Below, piece by piece: positions 1 through 7,055 of a stretch of 45,767 nucleotides of DNA. This DNA is from an uncultured Lachnospiraceae bacterium. GTDB lineage: Bacteria; Bacillota; Clostridia; Lachnospirales; Lachnospiraceae. The stretch lies in contig CAMNJZ010000008.1 in the NCBI GenBank assembly GCA_946541955.1, positions 1 through 45,767 of the forward strand. The letters run 5' to 3'. The notes below the pieces were generated by a model. The model saw only the letters and a program-made list of their open reading frames with translations, had not been told where the DNA came from and did no database searches. Each line of letters opens with the position of its first letter. Position 1 is the first letter of the stretch. Both the position numbers and the translations under genes were made by a program.

Positions 1-20
1 TTCGGTTTGTTTTTGGTTAT

Positions 21-93
21 GCCTTAATAGCTCAGTCGGTAGAGCACGCGGCTGTTAACCGCGGTGTCACAGGTTCGAGTCCTGTTTGAGGCG
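21..93 (+). tRNA. tRNA-Asn (GTT)
   Basis: The sequence folds into a complete cloverleaf of 73 nt with acceptor strands GCCTTAA and TTGAGGC, discriminator G, a TTCGAGT T-loop and the anticodon GTT in a CTGTTAACC loop. No CCA is encoded. It is the first of three tRNA genes on this strand that end at a shared terminator near 403-456. Confidence 0.95.
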
Positions 94-216
94 CGAGAAG
101 ATGCAGCAAGGCCTACTTGCTGCTTTTTCTTTTTCCGGAATGAGAAATCGCTTGTAAAGAAAATGCCTAGCTGTTATACTACTACTTGCGAAATCATTCG
201 GTACAAATCACGATCC

Positions 217-290
217 GGACCTTTAGCTCAGTTGGTTAGAGCCCCCGGCTCATAACCGGTTGGTCCTGGGTTCGAGTCCCAGAGGGTCCA
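217..290 (+). tRNA. tRNA with CAT anticodon, probably Ile2 (lysidine)
   Basis: A 74-nt cloverleaf with acceptor GGACCTT paired to AGGGTCC, discriminator A and anticodon CAT. It is not initiator tRNA because the first acceptor pair is G-C. From memory, the opening GGACCTTTAGCTCAG and the CTCATAA loop resemble bacterial tRNA-Ile2, whose C34 is turned to lysidine by TilS so that it reads AUA; elongator tRNA-Met is the alternative. The top pair of the anticodon stem (C27-T43) does not pair. No CCA is encoded. Confidence 0.85.
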
Positions 291-314
291 CTGAACAATT
301 CAATATGTTCGTCT

Positions 315-399
315 GCCGGCATGGCGGAATTGGCAGACGCGCGGGACTTAAAATCCCGTTCCCCAATAAGGAGTGTCGGTTCGACCCCGACTGCCGGCA
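315..399 (+). tRNA. tRNA-Leu (TAA)
   Basis: An 85-nt class II tRNA with acceptor GCCGGCA and TGCCGGC, discriminator A, a long variable arm (about 358-375) and anticodon TAA in ACTTAAAAT. No CCA is encoded. It is the last gene of the leading tRNA group and is followed within a few bases by a hairpin terminator. Confidence 0.95.
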
Positions 400-402
400 T
401 TA

Positions 403-456
403 AAAAGCACTGAAATAACCTCATTTGCAAGAAAGGTTAATTCAGTGCTTTTTTGA
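403..456 (+). terminator. Terminator after the tRNA group (possibly bidirectional)
   Basis: AAAGCACTGAA and TTCAGTGCTTT form a long stem with an inner TAACC/GGTTA extension, followed by a TTTTTTG run. The minus-strand side has an A/T-rich flank as well, so it can also end the convergent hypA transcript, whose stop codon lies 50 bases away. Confidence 0.8.
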
Positions 457-504
457 CTGTTTAAAAGTTTGTTTTATAAATACGTATTTGGAAATATCGC
501 CTTG

Positions 505-852
505 TTATTCTTCCGCCTCTATTTCCTTTATGACCAGCTCGTTTCCCTGCACCAGATAGGTCTCAGGGCTCCCACAGTGGGGACAGGTCTTTCCATATTT
601 TACGGTCTCGTATTCCTTCCTGCAGCTTTCACAGAAGGTCACAGCGGGAACCGTATGGACGATCAGCTGGGATGTCTTAAGGATTTCATGTTTTTTGACG
701 GCCCAATCCCAACAGTCGATCAGGTAGGATGGAATGACAGTAGATACCTCGCCGACGTCCATGGTGACGGAGTTGATTTTTGTGACCTGGTTCTCCCGGG
801 CTGTTTCTTCTACCGTATCTATGATTTTAAATACGATTCCAAGTTCATGCAT
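505..852 (-). CDS. hypA: Hydrogenase nickel-incorporation protein HypA
   Basis: A 115-residue protein of the usual HypA length that delivers nickel to [NiFe] hydrogenase (or urease) maturation together with HypB. The start is fixed by the family N-terminus MHELGI, whose Met1-His2 bind nickel, and by an AAGGAAG ribosome binding site about 9 bases upstream; the frame is open further upstream but those residues do not belong to the family. A zinc site is formed by two CxxC motifs (C74/C77 and C90/C93). No other hyp or hydrogenase gene is in the window, so this is an orphan copy. It faces the binding-protein gene across a 266-bp gap and ends towards the tRNA terminator. Confidence 0.93.
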   Translation of the reverse strand: MHELGIVFKIIDTVEETARENQVTKINSVTMDVGEVSTVIPSYLIDCWDWAVKKHEILKTSQLIVHTVPAVTFCESCRKEYETVKYGKTCPHCGSPETYLVQGNELVIKEIEAEE

Positions 853-909
853 GGCGAGATTCTTCCTTAATAACAGCATTTTATTCCCTGTAAGAGAAAC
901 GGACCGGTG

Positions 910-950
910 GATGCAATGCAGATGCAATGCAGATCCAGGCAGACGCCTGG
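910..950. repeat. Tandem 11-bp repeat followed by a short palindrome
   Basis: GATGCAATGCA occurs twice head to tail at 910-920 and 921-931, and a third copy begins with GAT at 932. Directly after it is the palindrome CCAGGC-agac-GCCTGG (935-950). The repeat period is close to one helical turn. It lies between hypA and the binding-lipoprotein gene, which are transcribed away from each other. No function can be assigned. Confidence 0.7.
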
Positions 951-970
951 AAGATGTCATCCTGTCGGCC

Positions 971-1005
971 GGCCCTGAGAGCAGGGATTATGCAGGGCCT
1001 TTTAT
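971..1005 (+). other. Terminator-like hairpin in the hypA / binding-protein gap
   Basis: GGCCCTG (971-977) can pair with CAGGGCC (993-999), followed by TTTTAT. It lies upstream of the candidate promoter at 1062-1070, so if it is a terminator it would stop stray transcription into the binding-protein gene. The loop is 15 bases and the T run is short. Confidence 0.4.
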
Positions 1006-1061
1006 CCTCCAATCAGTATATCATAAAACTCTGGTCTGCCAACCTTGGAGAGCGGATCCTG

Positions 1062-1070
1062 TGCTATACT
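1062..1070 (+). promoter_or_regulatory. Candidate extended -10 promoter for the binding-protein gene
   Basis: TGCTATACT is an extended -10 element about 50 bases before the start codon. No convincing -35 is present at 17 bp. The same TGCTATAnT pattern recurs before several genes of this window. Confidence 0.55.
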
Positions 1071-1118
1071 GAGAGGAAAGAAAGCTGCTGCCGATCAGGA
1101 GGTGGAAAGGAGGCTGTC

Positions 1119-2282
1119 ATGTCCCGCAAAAAGACCATATCGTGCATCCAGGCGCTTTTACTTTGCGTCCTTCTGGCAGCCTGCGCCGGCACCCCTGCTG
1201 CGGAAACGCCGGCGCCCCAGTCTGTATCCCAGGACCTCGTTTCTGCAGCCAGTGAAAGCGATGAAACGAGGGCGGGAGTCTTTTATTATTCATTTTCCGA
1301 TACCTACCTTGCGGAAGTGCGTACCCGCCTGGACATAGCCCTCCACGACGCCGGCATTTCTTTTGTGAATTATGACGCCGCATCTTCCCAGGCAGTTCAG
1401 AATACACAGATCCAAACAGCTCTGGAATCCGGCATCAACCTTCTGATCGTCAATATCGTATCCTCCGGCAACGTCGATGCCACCATGGAAATTATTGAAA
1501 AGGCGAGCGCCAGGGATATCCCCGTCATCTTTTTCAATAAACCGATCGAAGAGGAAGGAGAGGAAGGAAGTATTCTGGGTGTATATGACAACATAGCTTT
1601 TGTGGGAACGGATGCGCCCCAGGCCGGCCATATGCAGGGAGAAATGATCGGCAGCTATGCCCTCAGCCATTATGAGGAGATCGACCTCAACGGAGACGGC
1701 GTCATCAGCTATGCCCTTTTCAAGGGCGAAGCGCTGAATCCGGAGGCCATTTACAGAACCCGTTATGCGGTGGAAGATGCAAATGCCATTTTGCAGGAAG
1801 CCGGCTATCCGCCCATGCAGTATTTTGACCCCTCCAACTATGATCAGTTCCAGCTGGACCTGGCGGGAACCTGGTCGGACAGCTCCGCCAGGAGATATAT
1901 GAATGCCAACCTGGAGACCTATAATACTGCAAACGGCAATATGATCGAGCTGATCATCTGCAACAACGACAATATGGCGGAAGGCGTCATTATCTCGCTC
2001 AACGCGGCGGGCTATAATACGGGGGTGCCAGGCTCTGTGACCGTCCCTGTTTTCGGCATCGATGCCACCGAGTATGCAAGGCAGCTGATTGCTTCCGGAA
2101 GGATGGCAGGGACCATTGAACAGGATTCCCGCAGGATGGCGGAAATCATTACCCGTCTTGCTATGAATGTAGCCGGCGGCCTGGATCTGATGGAAGGGAC
2201 AGATGACTGCCCCAAGGATGAGGTCCATGGCCTGTATAATAAGATCATCATCCCTTATTCTTTTTATGAGACTGGAAAATAA
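1119..2282 (+). CDS. Galactose/glucose-binding lipoprotein, MglB-like
   Basis: A 387-residue sugar-binding lipoprotein of the periplasmic-binding type I fold. The start is the ATG just after a GGAAAGGAGG site; it gives a signal peptide ending in the lipobox LLAAC with lipidated Cys22. The mature part matches the MglB family: a D-L-N-G-D-G calcium-binding loop (D189, N191, D193) followed by FKGEALNPEA, an NNDNMAEG segment, and a VFGIDA...SGRMAGTI stretch near the C-terminus. It would be anchored on the outside of the membrane and bind galactose or a related hexose. Oddly, no ABC permease or ATPase gene is next to it; it could serve a transporter encoded elsewhere or act as a sensor subunit. 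It is flanked by hypA (divergent) and corC-type genes. Confidence 0.88.
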   Translation: MSRKKTISCIQALLLCVLLAACAGTPAAETPAPQSVSQDLVSAASESDETRAGVFYYSFSDTYLAEVRTRLDIALHDAGISFVNYDAASSQAVQNTQIQTALESGINLLIVNIVSSGNVDATMEIIEKASARDIPVIFFNKPIEEEGEEGSILGVYDNIAFVGTDAPQAGHMQGEMIGSYALSHYEEIDLNGDGVISYALFKGEALNPEAIYRTRYAVEDANAILQEAGYPPMQYFDPSNYDQFQLDLAGTWSDSSARRYMNANLETYNTANGNMIELIICNNDNMAEGVIISLNAAGYNTGVPGSVTVPVFGIDATEYARQLIASGRMAGTIEQDSRRMAEIITRLAMNVAGGLDLMEGTDDCPKDEVHGLYNKIIIPYSFYETGK

Positions 2283-2323
2283 TCCTGATATCTGATAATT
2301 TGTGTGCTATTCTCTGTAGAATA

Positions 2324-2332
2324 TGGTATAAT
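2324..2332 (+). promoter_or_regulatory. Extended -10 promoter for the CorC/HlyC pair
   Basis: TGGTATAAT has a perfect -10 hexamer (2327-2332) with the TG extension, 58 bases before the start codon. No good -35 is found at the normal distance. Confidence 0.6.
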
Positions 2333-2390
2333 CTCACAGATATGCATTTATAAATGTCATGTACTTAAGTTTGGAGGATTTTTAATTATC

Positions 2391-3686
2391 ATGGACGATG
2401 GAGGTTTAGCCCCCTGGATCATAGTAGCACTGCTAACACTCTTTGCTGACTTTATTGCAGTTTCAGAAACCGCTCTTGCATCTGTATCCCGGGTCAGAAT
2501 GAAGACCCTGGCTGACCGCGGCAACAAAAAGGCCCTGCAGGTCATGGATGCTCTCGACAACTTTGACCGTACGATCAGTACCATTCTGATCTGTACCAAT
2601 ATTGCACATCTTGCTTCTGCCTCTCTGGTAACGGTGGCAGTGACCAGGATCTGGGGACTTTCCGCAGTGACCCTGTCCACACTGATCACCTCACTGGCAG
2701 TCTTTTTTCTTGCAGAAATGCTCCCTAAAAGCATAGCCAAAAAATACAGTGAAGCCCTGTCACTCTGGTGTATTGGCCCTCTGACATTCCTGATCCGTCT
2801 GTTTGCCCCTGCATCGGCGCTTCTTGCTGCCATCGGGAACTTTGCCGGCTCTGTGACAAAGGGGGAACCTGAGGTCTCTGTCACCGAAGATGAAATCTAC
2901 GACATCATCGAAGATATGACGGAGGAGGGCGCGCTGGATGAGGAGCACGGAGATCTGATTTCCTCAGCCCTGCAGTTTGATGATATTACAGTGGAAAGCA
3001 TCCTGACGCCCCGGGTGGATGTAACGGCCATTGACATTGACGATGCGCCGGAACAGATCCTGGAGACGATCCGGAATTCCAACCATTCAAGACTCCCGGT
3101 CTACGAGGGCAGTATTGATAATATCATCGGCATTCTCAGGATCCGCCGCTATATCCGTGCATATCTGAAAGACCGGGACCATCTGGATGTCCGGTCTCTT
3201 CTGGATCCCCCGCTTTATGTGACAGAGAGCGCCAATGTGGATGACCTTCTGCCCCTGATGTCCAAGAGCCGCCAGAACATGGCTGTGGTCACCGACCATT
3301 ACGGGGGCACTGTCGGAATCGTGACGGTGGAGGATATCCTGGAAGTCCTGGTCGGTGAGATCTGGGACGAGGACGACGTAGTGGAGACGCCCATTATTGA
3401 TATGGGAAAGGGCCACTATCTGATCGATCCCGAAGTCACAGTGGGCGATGTTTTTGATGAAATCGGCTTTAAGTGCCCTGACGAGGATGAGGACGAACTC
3501 CTCAACAAGCGTATTGGAGAGTGGGTCTTCGATCATTTCTCCTCGATTCCCAAGGTGACGGAAAGCTTTTCTTATCATTCGCTTCGGGTGTCTGTTGCCA
3601 AGATGGAGCATAACAGGATCCGAAGAGTCTCCGTCAAGCTGGCTGATAAGGCGGAGGCGGAAGAGAAGGGAGGAGAAAACGCATGA
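2391..3686 (+). CDS. CorC/HlyC-family membrane protein with CNNM and CBS domains (first of pair)
   Basis: A 431-residue protein of the CNNM/CorC family, linked to Mg2+ (or Co2+) export and Na+-coupled transport. It has an N-terminal DUF21/CNNM membrane domain (about residues 1-180) with SETAL and an AEMLPKSIAKK stretch, two CBS domains (about 195-320, with SRLPVYEG and TDHYGGTVGIVT) and a C-terminal CorC_HlyC domain (about 340-425). The start was placed at the ATG after GGAGGA at 2373-2378; the frame stays open upstream but those codons precede the binding site. It overlaps the next gene, a paralogue, by ATGA, so the two are translated together and may form a heterodimer. Confidence 0.92.
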   Translation: MDDGGLAPWIIVALLTLFADFIAVSETALASVSRVRMKTLADRGNKKALQVMDALDNFDRTISTILICTNIAHLASASLVTVAVTRIWGLSAVTLSTLITSLAVFFLAEMLPKSIAKKYSEALSLWCIGPLTFLIRLFAPASALLAAIGNFAGSVTKGEPEVSVTEDEIYDIIEDMTEEGALDEEHGDLISSALQFDDITVESILTPRVDVTAIDIDDAPEQILETIRNSNHSRLPVYEGSIDNIIGILRIRRYIRAYLKDRDHLDVRSLLDPPLYVTESANVDDLLPLMSKSRQNMAVVTDHYGGTVGIVTVEDILEVLVGEIWDEDDVVETPIIDMGKGHYLIDPEVTVGDVFDEIGFKCPDEDEDELLNKRIGEWVFDHFSSIPKVTESFSYHSLRVSVAKMEHNRIRRVSVKLADKAEAEEKGGENA

Positions 3687-4993
3687 TCAGAATTCTTGTG
3701 ATTGCCGGGATCATCCTCTGCATTTACCTTTCCGGATTCTTTTCCGGCTCTGAAATGGCCTATTCTTCCTGCAACACCATGCGCCTGGAGAGCGAGAGGG
3801 ACAACGGGAACAAAAAGGCGGGCCTGGCCCTTTATATTGCCGAGCATTTTGACGACGCACTGAGCGCGATCCTGATCGGCAACAACCTGGTCAACATTGC
3901 CTGTTCGTCACTGGGAACCGTCGCGGTGATCCTGATCGCGGGAAATGACAAATATTCCTGGATCGCTACAGCCATCATCACTGTCGCCGTCATCATCTTT
4001 GGAGAAACCATTCCCAAGATCACCTCCAAGAAGAATGCCAGCAGCAATGCGATGCGCTTTGCCTATCCCATTCGGGGGCTGATGATCCTTCTCTGGCCCC
4101 TGGTGAAGATCGTGGTCTTTCTGGTCAATCTTCTGACAGCGCCTCTGAAGGGGGAGAAGATCGAAGAGGATGCAGAGGAGAAGGTCGAGGAGCTTTCCTC
4201 CATCATTGAAACGGCGGAAGAGGAGGACGTTCTGGAGGAAGACCAGAGCGAGCTGGTTCAGAACGCCATTGATTTTTCCGACATCTCCGCCTCGGAAGCC
4301 ATGACGGCCCGTGTGGACGTTACAGCCATCGACATAGACGACAGCTGGGAGGATATTATACATCTGCTGGAGCAGGCGCCCTATTCCAGGTTCCCCGTCT
4401 ATGAGGAAAGCATCGATCATGTGATCGGCGTTCTGCATGTGAACCATCTTCTCAAGGCCATGACAGAGGATTCCCGGGTGGACATCCGGTCTCTGCTTCT
4501 GGAGCCCTGCTATGTCTATAAGACCATGAAGCTGCCGGAGGTTCTGGCTGCCTTCCGCAAGGCCAGGCAGCATCTGGCCATTGTGGTGGATGAATACGGC
4601 GGGACCCTTGGCATTATTTCCATGGAGGACGTCATGGAACAGGTCGTCGGCGAGATCTGGGACGAGACGGACAAGGTGGAAAACGATGAGATCATCAAGA
4701 GAGGAGAAGACGAGTACGAAATCGACGGGGATACCCCAATCGTGGAATTTCTGGATCTGATGGAGATTCGCGAAGAGGATTTTGATGCAGACTCCGAGAC
4801 AGTCGGAGGCTGGACGATCGAGTCCTTTGGCCGCTTCCCCCAGGTTGGAGAATCGGTAACGACAGACAACATGACGATCACGGTCCTTTCCATGGACGAT
4901 CTGCGTGTGGAGCGCGTCCTTGTTAAAAGGGAGGCAAAAGAGGAAGATACAAAACATCGCAGGGCAAGGAAGGAAAAGGAAGCTGAAAAGTAA
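3683..4993 (+). CDS. CorC/HlyC-family membrane protein with CNNM and CBS domains (second of pair)
   Basis: A 436-residue paralogue of the preceding gene with the same order: CNNM/DUF21 membrane domain (GSEMAYSSC near residue 22, FGETIPKITSKK near 110), an acidic linker, CBS pair (SRFPVYEE, VDEYGGTLGIIS) and CorC_HlyC domain. The RVDVTAIDID stretch is shared almost unchanged by both. The highly charged C-terminus (EEDTKHRRARKEKEAEK) is an extension not present in the first copy. It starts inside the stop codon of the first gene, with a GGAGGAG site upstream. Role in divalent cation transport is inferred from the family. Confidence 0.92.
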   Translation: MIRILVIAGIILCIYLSGFFSGSEMAYSSCNTMRLESERDNGNKKAGLALYIAEHFDDALSAILIGNNLVNIACSSLGTVAVILIAGNDKYSWIATAIITVAVIIFGETIPKITSKKNASSNAMRFAYPIRGLMILLWPLVKIVVFLVNLLTAPLKGEKIEEDAEEKVEELSSIIETAEEEDVLEEDQSELVQNAIDFSDISASEAMTARVDVTAIDIDDSWEDIIHLLEQAPYSRFPVYEESIDHVIGVLHVNHLLKAMTEDSRVDIRSLLLEPCYVYKTMKLPEVLAAFRKARQHLAIVVDEYGGTLGIISMEDVMEQVVGEIWDETDKVENDEIIKRGEDEYEIDGDTPIVEFLDLMEIREEDFDADSETVGGWTIESFGRFPQVGESVTTDNMTITVLSMDDLRVERVLVKREAKEEDTKHRRARKEKEAEK

Positions 4994-5024
4994 AGAAATA
5001 TCCTTTCTTATATCCTTTCTTCCA

Positions 5025-5033
5025 TGCTATAAT
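5025..5033 (+). promoter_or_regulatory. Extended -10 promoter for a 44-residue membrane protein
   Basis: TGCTATAAT, with a perfect -10 hexamer at 5028-5033, lies 40 bases before the small gene. The -35 region is T-rich (TTCTTATATCC) and not close to consensus. Confidence 0.6.
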
Positions 5034-5072
5034 GCATTCAGGTTTTAGTTTTTGATTTCCGGAGGTAATAAT

Positions 5073-5207
5073 ATGGATACAGGTGTAGTGATTGCTCTTG
5101 CTGCTTTTGCTGTTATGGCGCTGGTCGCGGTTTTTGCAGGTATTGTGACAACGGTTGTTACAGCCTCCTCCATCCATACCACGAATGACGAGGACAGTGA
5201 AGCCTGA
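5073..5207 (+). CDS. Small single-span membrane protein (44 aa), unknown function
   Basis: The gene has all the marks of a real small gene: its own extended -10 promoter, a perfect GGAGGT ribosome binding site 7 bases before ATG, and a strong terminator 46 bases after the stop. The product is one hydrophobic helix (about residues 4-30, rich in Ala and Val) followed by a polar tail ending TTNDEDSEA. No family is recognised. It faces another small membrane protein (5287-5472) across the shared terminator. Confidence 0.7.
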   Translation: MDTGVVIALAAFAVMALVAVFAGIVTTVVTASSIHTTNDEDSEA

Positions 5208-5252
5208 GGCTTTCTGGCCCGCCTTTGCAAGTCCGGATATGGAAATATAATA

Positions 5253-5282
5253 AAAGCCTCCGGAATTCCGGAGGCTTTATCA
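5253..5282. terminator. Bidirectional terminator between two small membrane genes
   Basis: AAAGCCTCCGGAATTCCGG continues as a 26-bp perfect palindrome (5253-5278) with A runs on the left and T runs on the right, the pattern of a terminator that works in both directions. Confidence 0.88.
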
Positions 5283-5286
5283 TTCG

Positions 5287-5472
5287 CTACCATAGGTGAT
5301 AATTGCTGCTTCCGCTGTGAACGTAGCAGCCGATGTTGAAGGTAAGACCGAACAGTACGATCAGAAAAGCTGCATATGTGGACATTCCTGCATAAAGGAT
5401 CAGGCTGCATGTAAACATCAGTCCAATGATCCCGATAAAGATCAGCAGGATGTCGGAAGTGATTTTCTTCAT
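5287..5472 (-). CDS. Small two-span membrane protein (61 aa), unknown function
   Basis: The product starts MKKITSD and is almost entirely hydrophobic, with two likely membrane segments at about residues 7-28 and 30-50 and a short polar tail (HSGSSNYHLW). An AAAGGAG site sits 5 bases before the ATG. A possible -10 (TATACT on this strand, 5531-5536) lies upstream. The family is not recognised. The larger frame open on the same strand (5045-5542) lacks a binding site and is not favoured. Confidence 0.65.
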   Translation of the reverse strand: MKKITSDILLIFIGIIGLMFTCSLILYAGMSTYAAFLIVLFGLTFNIGCYVHSGSSNYHLW

Positions 5473-5641
5473 ACGACTCCTTTCCGCCCTGGAAAGAGGG
5501 CATCATGTACGGGATACTTGGGATACCTATAGTATACCGCAAAAATATCAGTTAATAAATAGAATTATCAGATAAATAGCCGGATTTTTCCGGAATTTTA
5601 CAGTCTATATTGGAAAGGCCGGGGACTTTGAGACTGCTTTA

Positions 5642-5650
5642 TGCTATACT
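5642..5650 (+). promoter_or_regulatory. Extended -10 promoter for the exchanger gene
   Basis: TGCTATACT lies about 60 bases before the start codon of the CaCA exchanger. A TTGAGA hexamer at 5628-5633 is too close (11 bp) to serve as its -35. Confidence 0.5.
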
Positions 5651-5709
5651 GAACTGGCTGAAGACCGGCGGAGCCGGCATGCAGAAATGGTTTTAAGGGG
5701 GACTTAAAC

Positions 5710-6675
5710 ATGTTCTTGGCAGTAGTTTTATTTGCAGCAGGCCTTGTGCTCCTGATTAAAGGAGGAGACTGGTTCGTAGACGGTGCTACCGGGATCGCCC
5801 GCAGATATCATGTCCCGGAGCTGCTGATCGGCGCCACCGTCGTCTCCATCGGCACGACGCTTCCTGAAGTCATGGTCTCGGCCCAGTCAGCCCTGACAGG
5901 GCACGGCGAAATTGCCTATGGCAACGCCATCGGCTCCATTATCTGCAACACAGCTCTGATCGCGGCCATTACCATTGCGGTGACACCCCAGAGCGTGAAC
6001 AGAAAGACCATCCGGACGCCTGTCATTTTCTTCTTTGTGGCAGCGGCCATTTACTGCTTCACGGCATATTTTATAGGCTTTTTCTACAGGCCCCTGGGCA
6101 TGATCCTGCTGGCGGTCTTCCTGCTTTACATGTTTATCACCGTCGGGCAGATGAAGGACCAGCCCCAGCAGGCGGCTGAACCTGAGGAGGAAGAGGAAGA
6201 AAGACCTCTCTGGAAGGATCTGCTTCTTCTGGTCGTGGGAGCGGTCCTGATCGCGGTCGGCGCCAATCTTCTGGTCGACAACGGGACCCTGATCGCGGAG
6301 GGCCTGGGCGTGCCGGAATCCGTCATCGCCCTGACCTTTGTGGCCCTGGGTACCTCTCTGCCGGAGCTCGTGACGGCGATCACGTCCCTGATCCGGGGAC
6401 ACGGCGCCCTGTCTCTGGGCAACATTATCGGCGCCAACCTTTTCAATCTGGTCCTGGTGTCCGGCGTTTCCGTGACCCTGTCTCCTTTTGCGGTACCGGC
6501 CAGCAAGGTCGTGGCAGGCATCAACGCATCCCTGCTGATCGATATTCCGGTCATGCTCTTTGTCATGTCCTTCATGACGCTGCCGGCCCTGATCCGGGGG
6601 AAGCTGACAAGAGCCCAGGGCATCATACTTTTAATCGTCTACTTTGCCTTCTGCATCCTGCAGTTCGTGCTGTAA
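5710..6675 (+). CDS. Na+/Ca2+ (CaCA-family) exchanger, YrbG-like
   Basis: A 321-residue integral membrane antiporter. It has the two inverted alpha repeats that define the family: GTTLPEVMVS followed by GNAIGSIICN in the first half, and GTSLPELVTA followed by GNIIGANLFN in the second. Each half carries about five membrane segments, and the halves are joined by a Glu-rich cytoplasmic loop (EPEEEEEERP, near residue 160). It exchanges Ca2+ against Na+ or H+ across the cell membrane. The start follows AAGGGGG at a short distance. It is followed 36 bases later by a DUF1292 gene and may share its transcript. Confidence 0.93.
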   Translation: MFLAVVLFAAGLVLLIKGGDWFVDGATGIARRYHVPELLIGATVVSIGTTLPEVMVSAQSALTGHGEIAYGNAIGSIICNTALIAAITIAVTPQSVNRKTIRTPVIFFFVAAAIYCFTAYFIGFFYRPLGMILLAVFLLYMFITVGQMKDQPQQAAEPEEEEEERPLWKDLLLLVVGAVLIAVGANLLVDNGTLIAEGLGVPESVIALTFVALGTSLPELVTAITSLIRGHGALSLGNIIGANLFNLVLVSGVSVTLSPFAVPASKVVAGINASLLIDIPVMLFVMSFMTLPALIRGKLTRAQGIILLIVYFAFCILQFVL

Positions 6676-6711
6676 CCAGTTTAACAGATTCAGTAAACGG
6701 AGGAATTTGAC

Positions 6712-7017
6712 ATGGGATATAATGAAAATGATGAAATGGAAGAGTATGACCAGGAGGATATCATTACTCTGACAGACGAAAACGGAGAACAGTTCCAGTG
6801 CCTGTACCTGGATACCATCGAGTATGAAGGGGCAGAATATGCGGCGCTTCTGACTCTTGAAACGGAGGACTCCGGTGAGATTCTGATCTTCAGGATCGAG
6901 GAATCCGAATATGAAGACATGGACGATTATGTGTCCGTGGAAGACGAAGAGGTTCTGGCTGCAGTTTATGCAATTGTAAAGGAAAGATTTGAGGGCGAGC
7001 TGAATTTTTCAGACTGA
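6712..7017 (+). CDS. DUF1292 family acidic protein
   Basis: A 101-residue, strongly acidic protein with the DUF1292 pattern: ITLTDENGEQFQCLYLDTIEYEG, then a strand-rich core and EDEEVLAAVYAIV near the end. The function of the family is unknown; in many Firmicutes it lies near genes for Holliday junction resolvase or alanyl-tRNA synthetase, which are not here. GGAGGA at 6699-6704 fixes the start. It lies between the exchanger and the two-component genes on the same strand. Confidence 0.85.
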   Translation: MGYNENDEMEEYDQEDIITLTDENGEQFQCLYLDTIEYEGAEYAALLTLETEDSGEILIFRIEESEYEDMDDYVSVEDEEVLAAVYAIVKERFEGELNFSD

Positions 7018-7055
7018 GTGCCTGAGGATCACTCAATCAGAAACGGAGAAAATAA

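Noticed and set aside
469-870. Plus-strand frame opposite hypA
   Set aside because: The minus strand encodes an intact HypA with both zinc motifs and a good ribosome binding site; the plus frame has none of these.
971-1005. Riboswitch-like element before the binding-protein gene
   Set aside because: There is a hairpin with a short T run, but the likely promoter lies downstream of it and no aptamer pattern is visible.
5045-5542. 165-codon minus-strand frame spanning both small membrane genes
   Set aside because: It has no ribosome binding site, runs through a terminator palindrome and the opposite small gene, and shows no domain.
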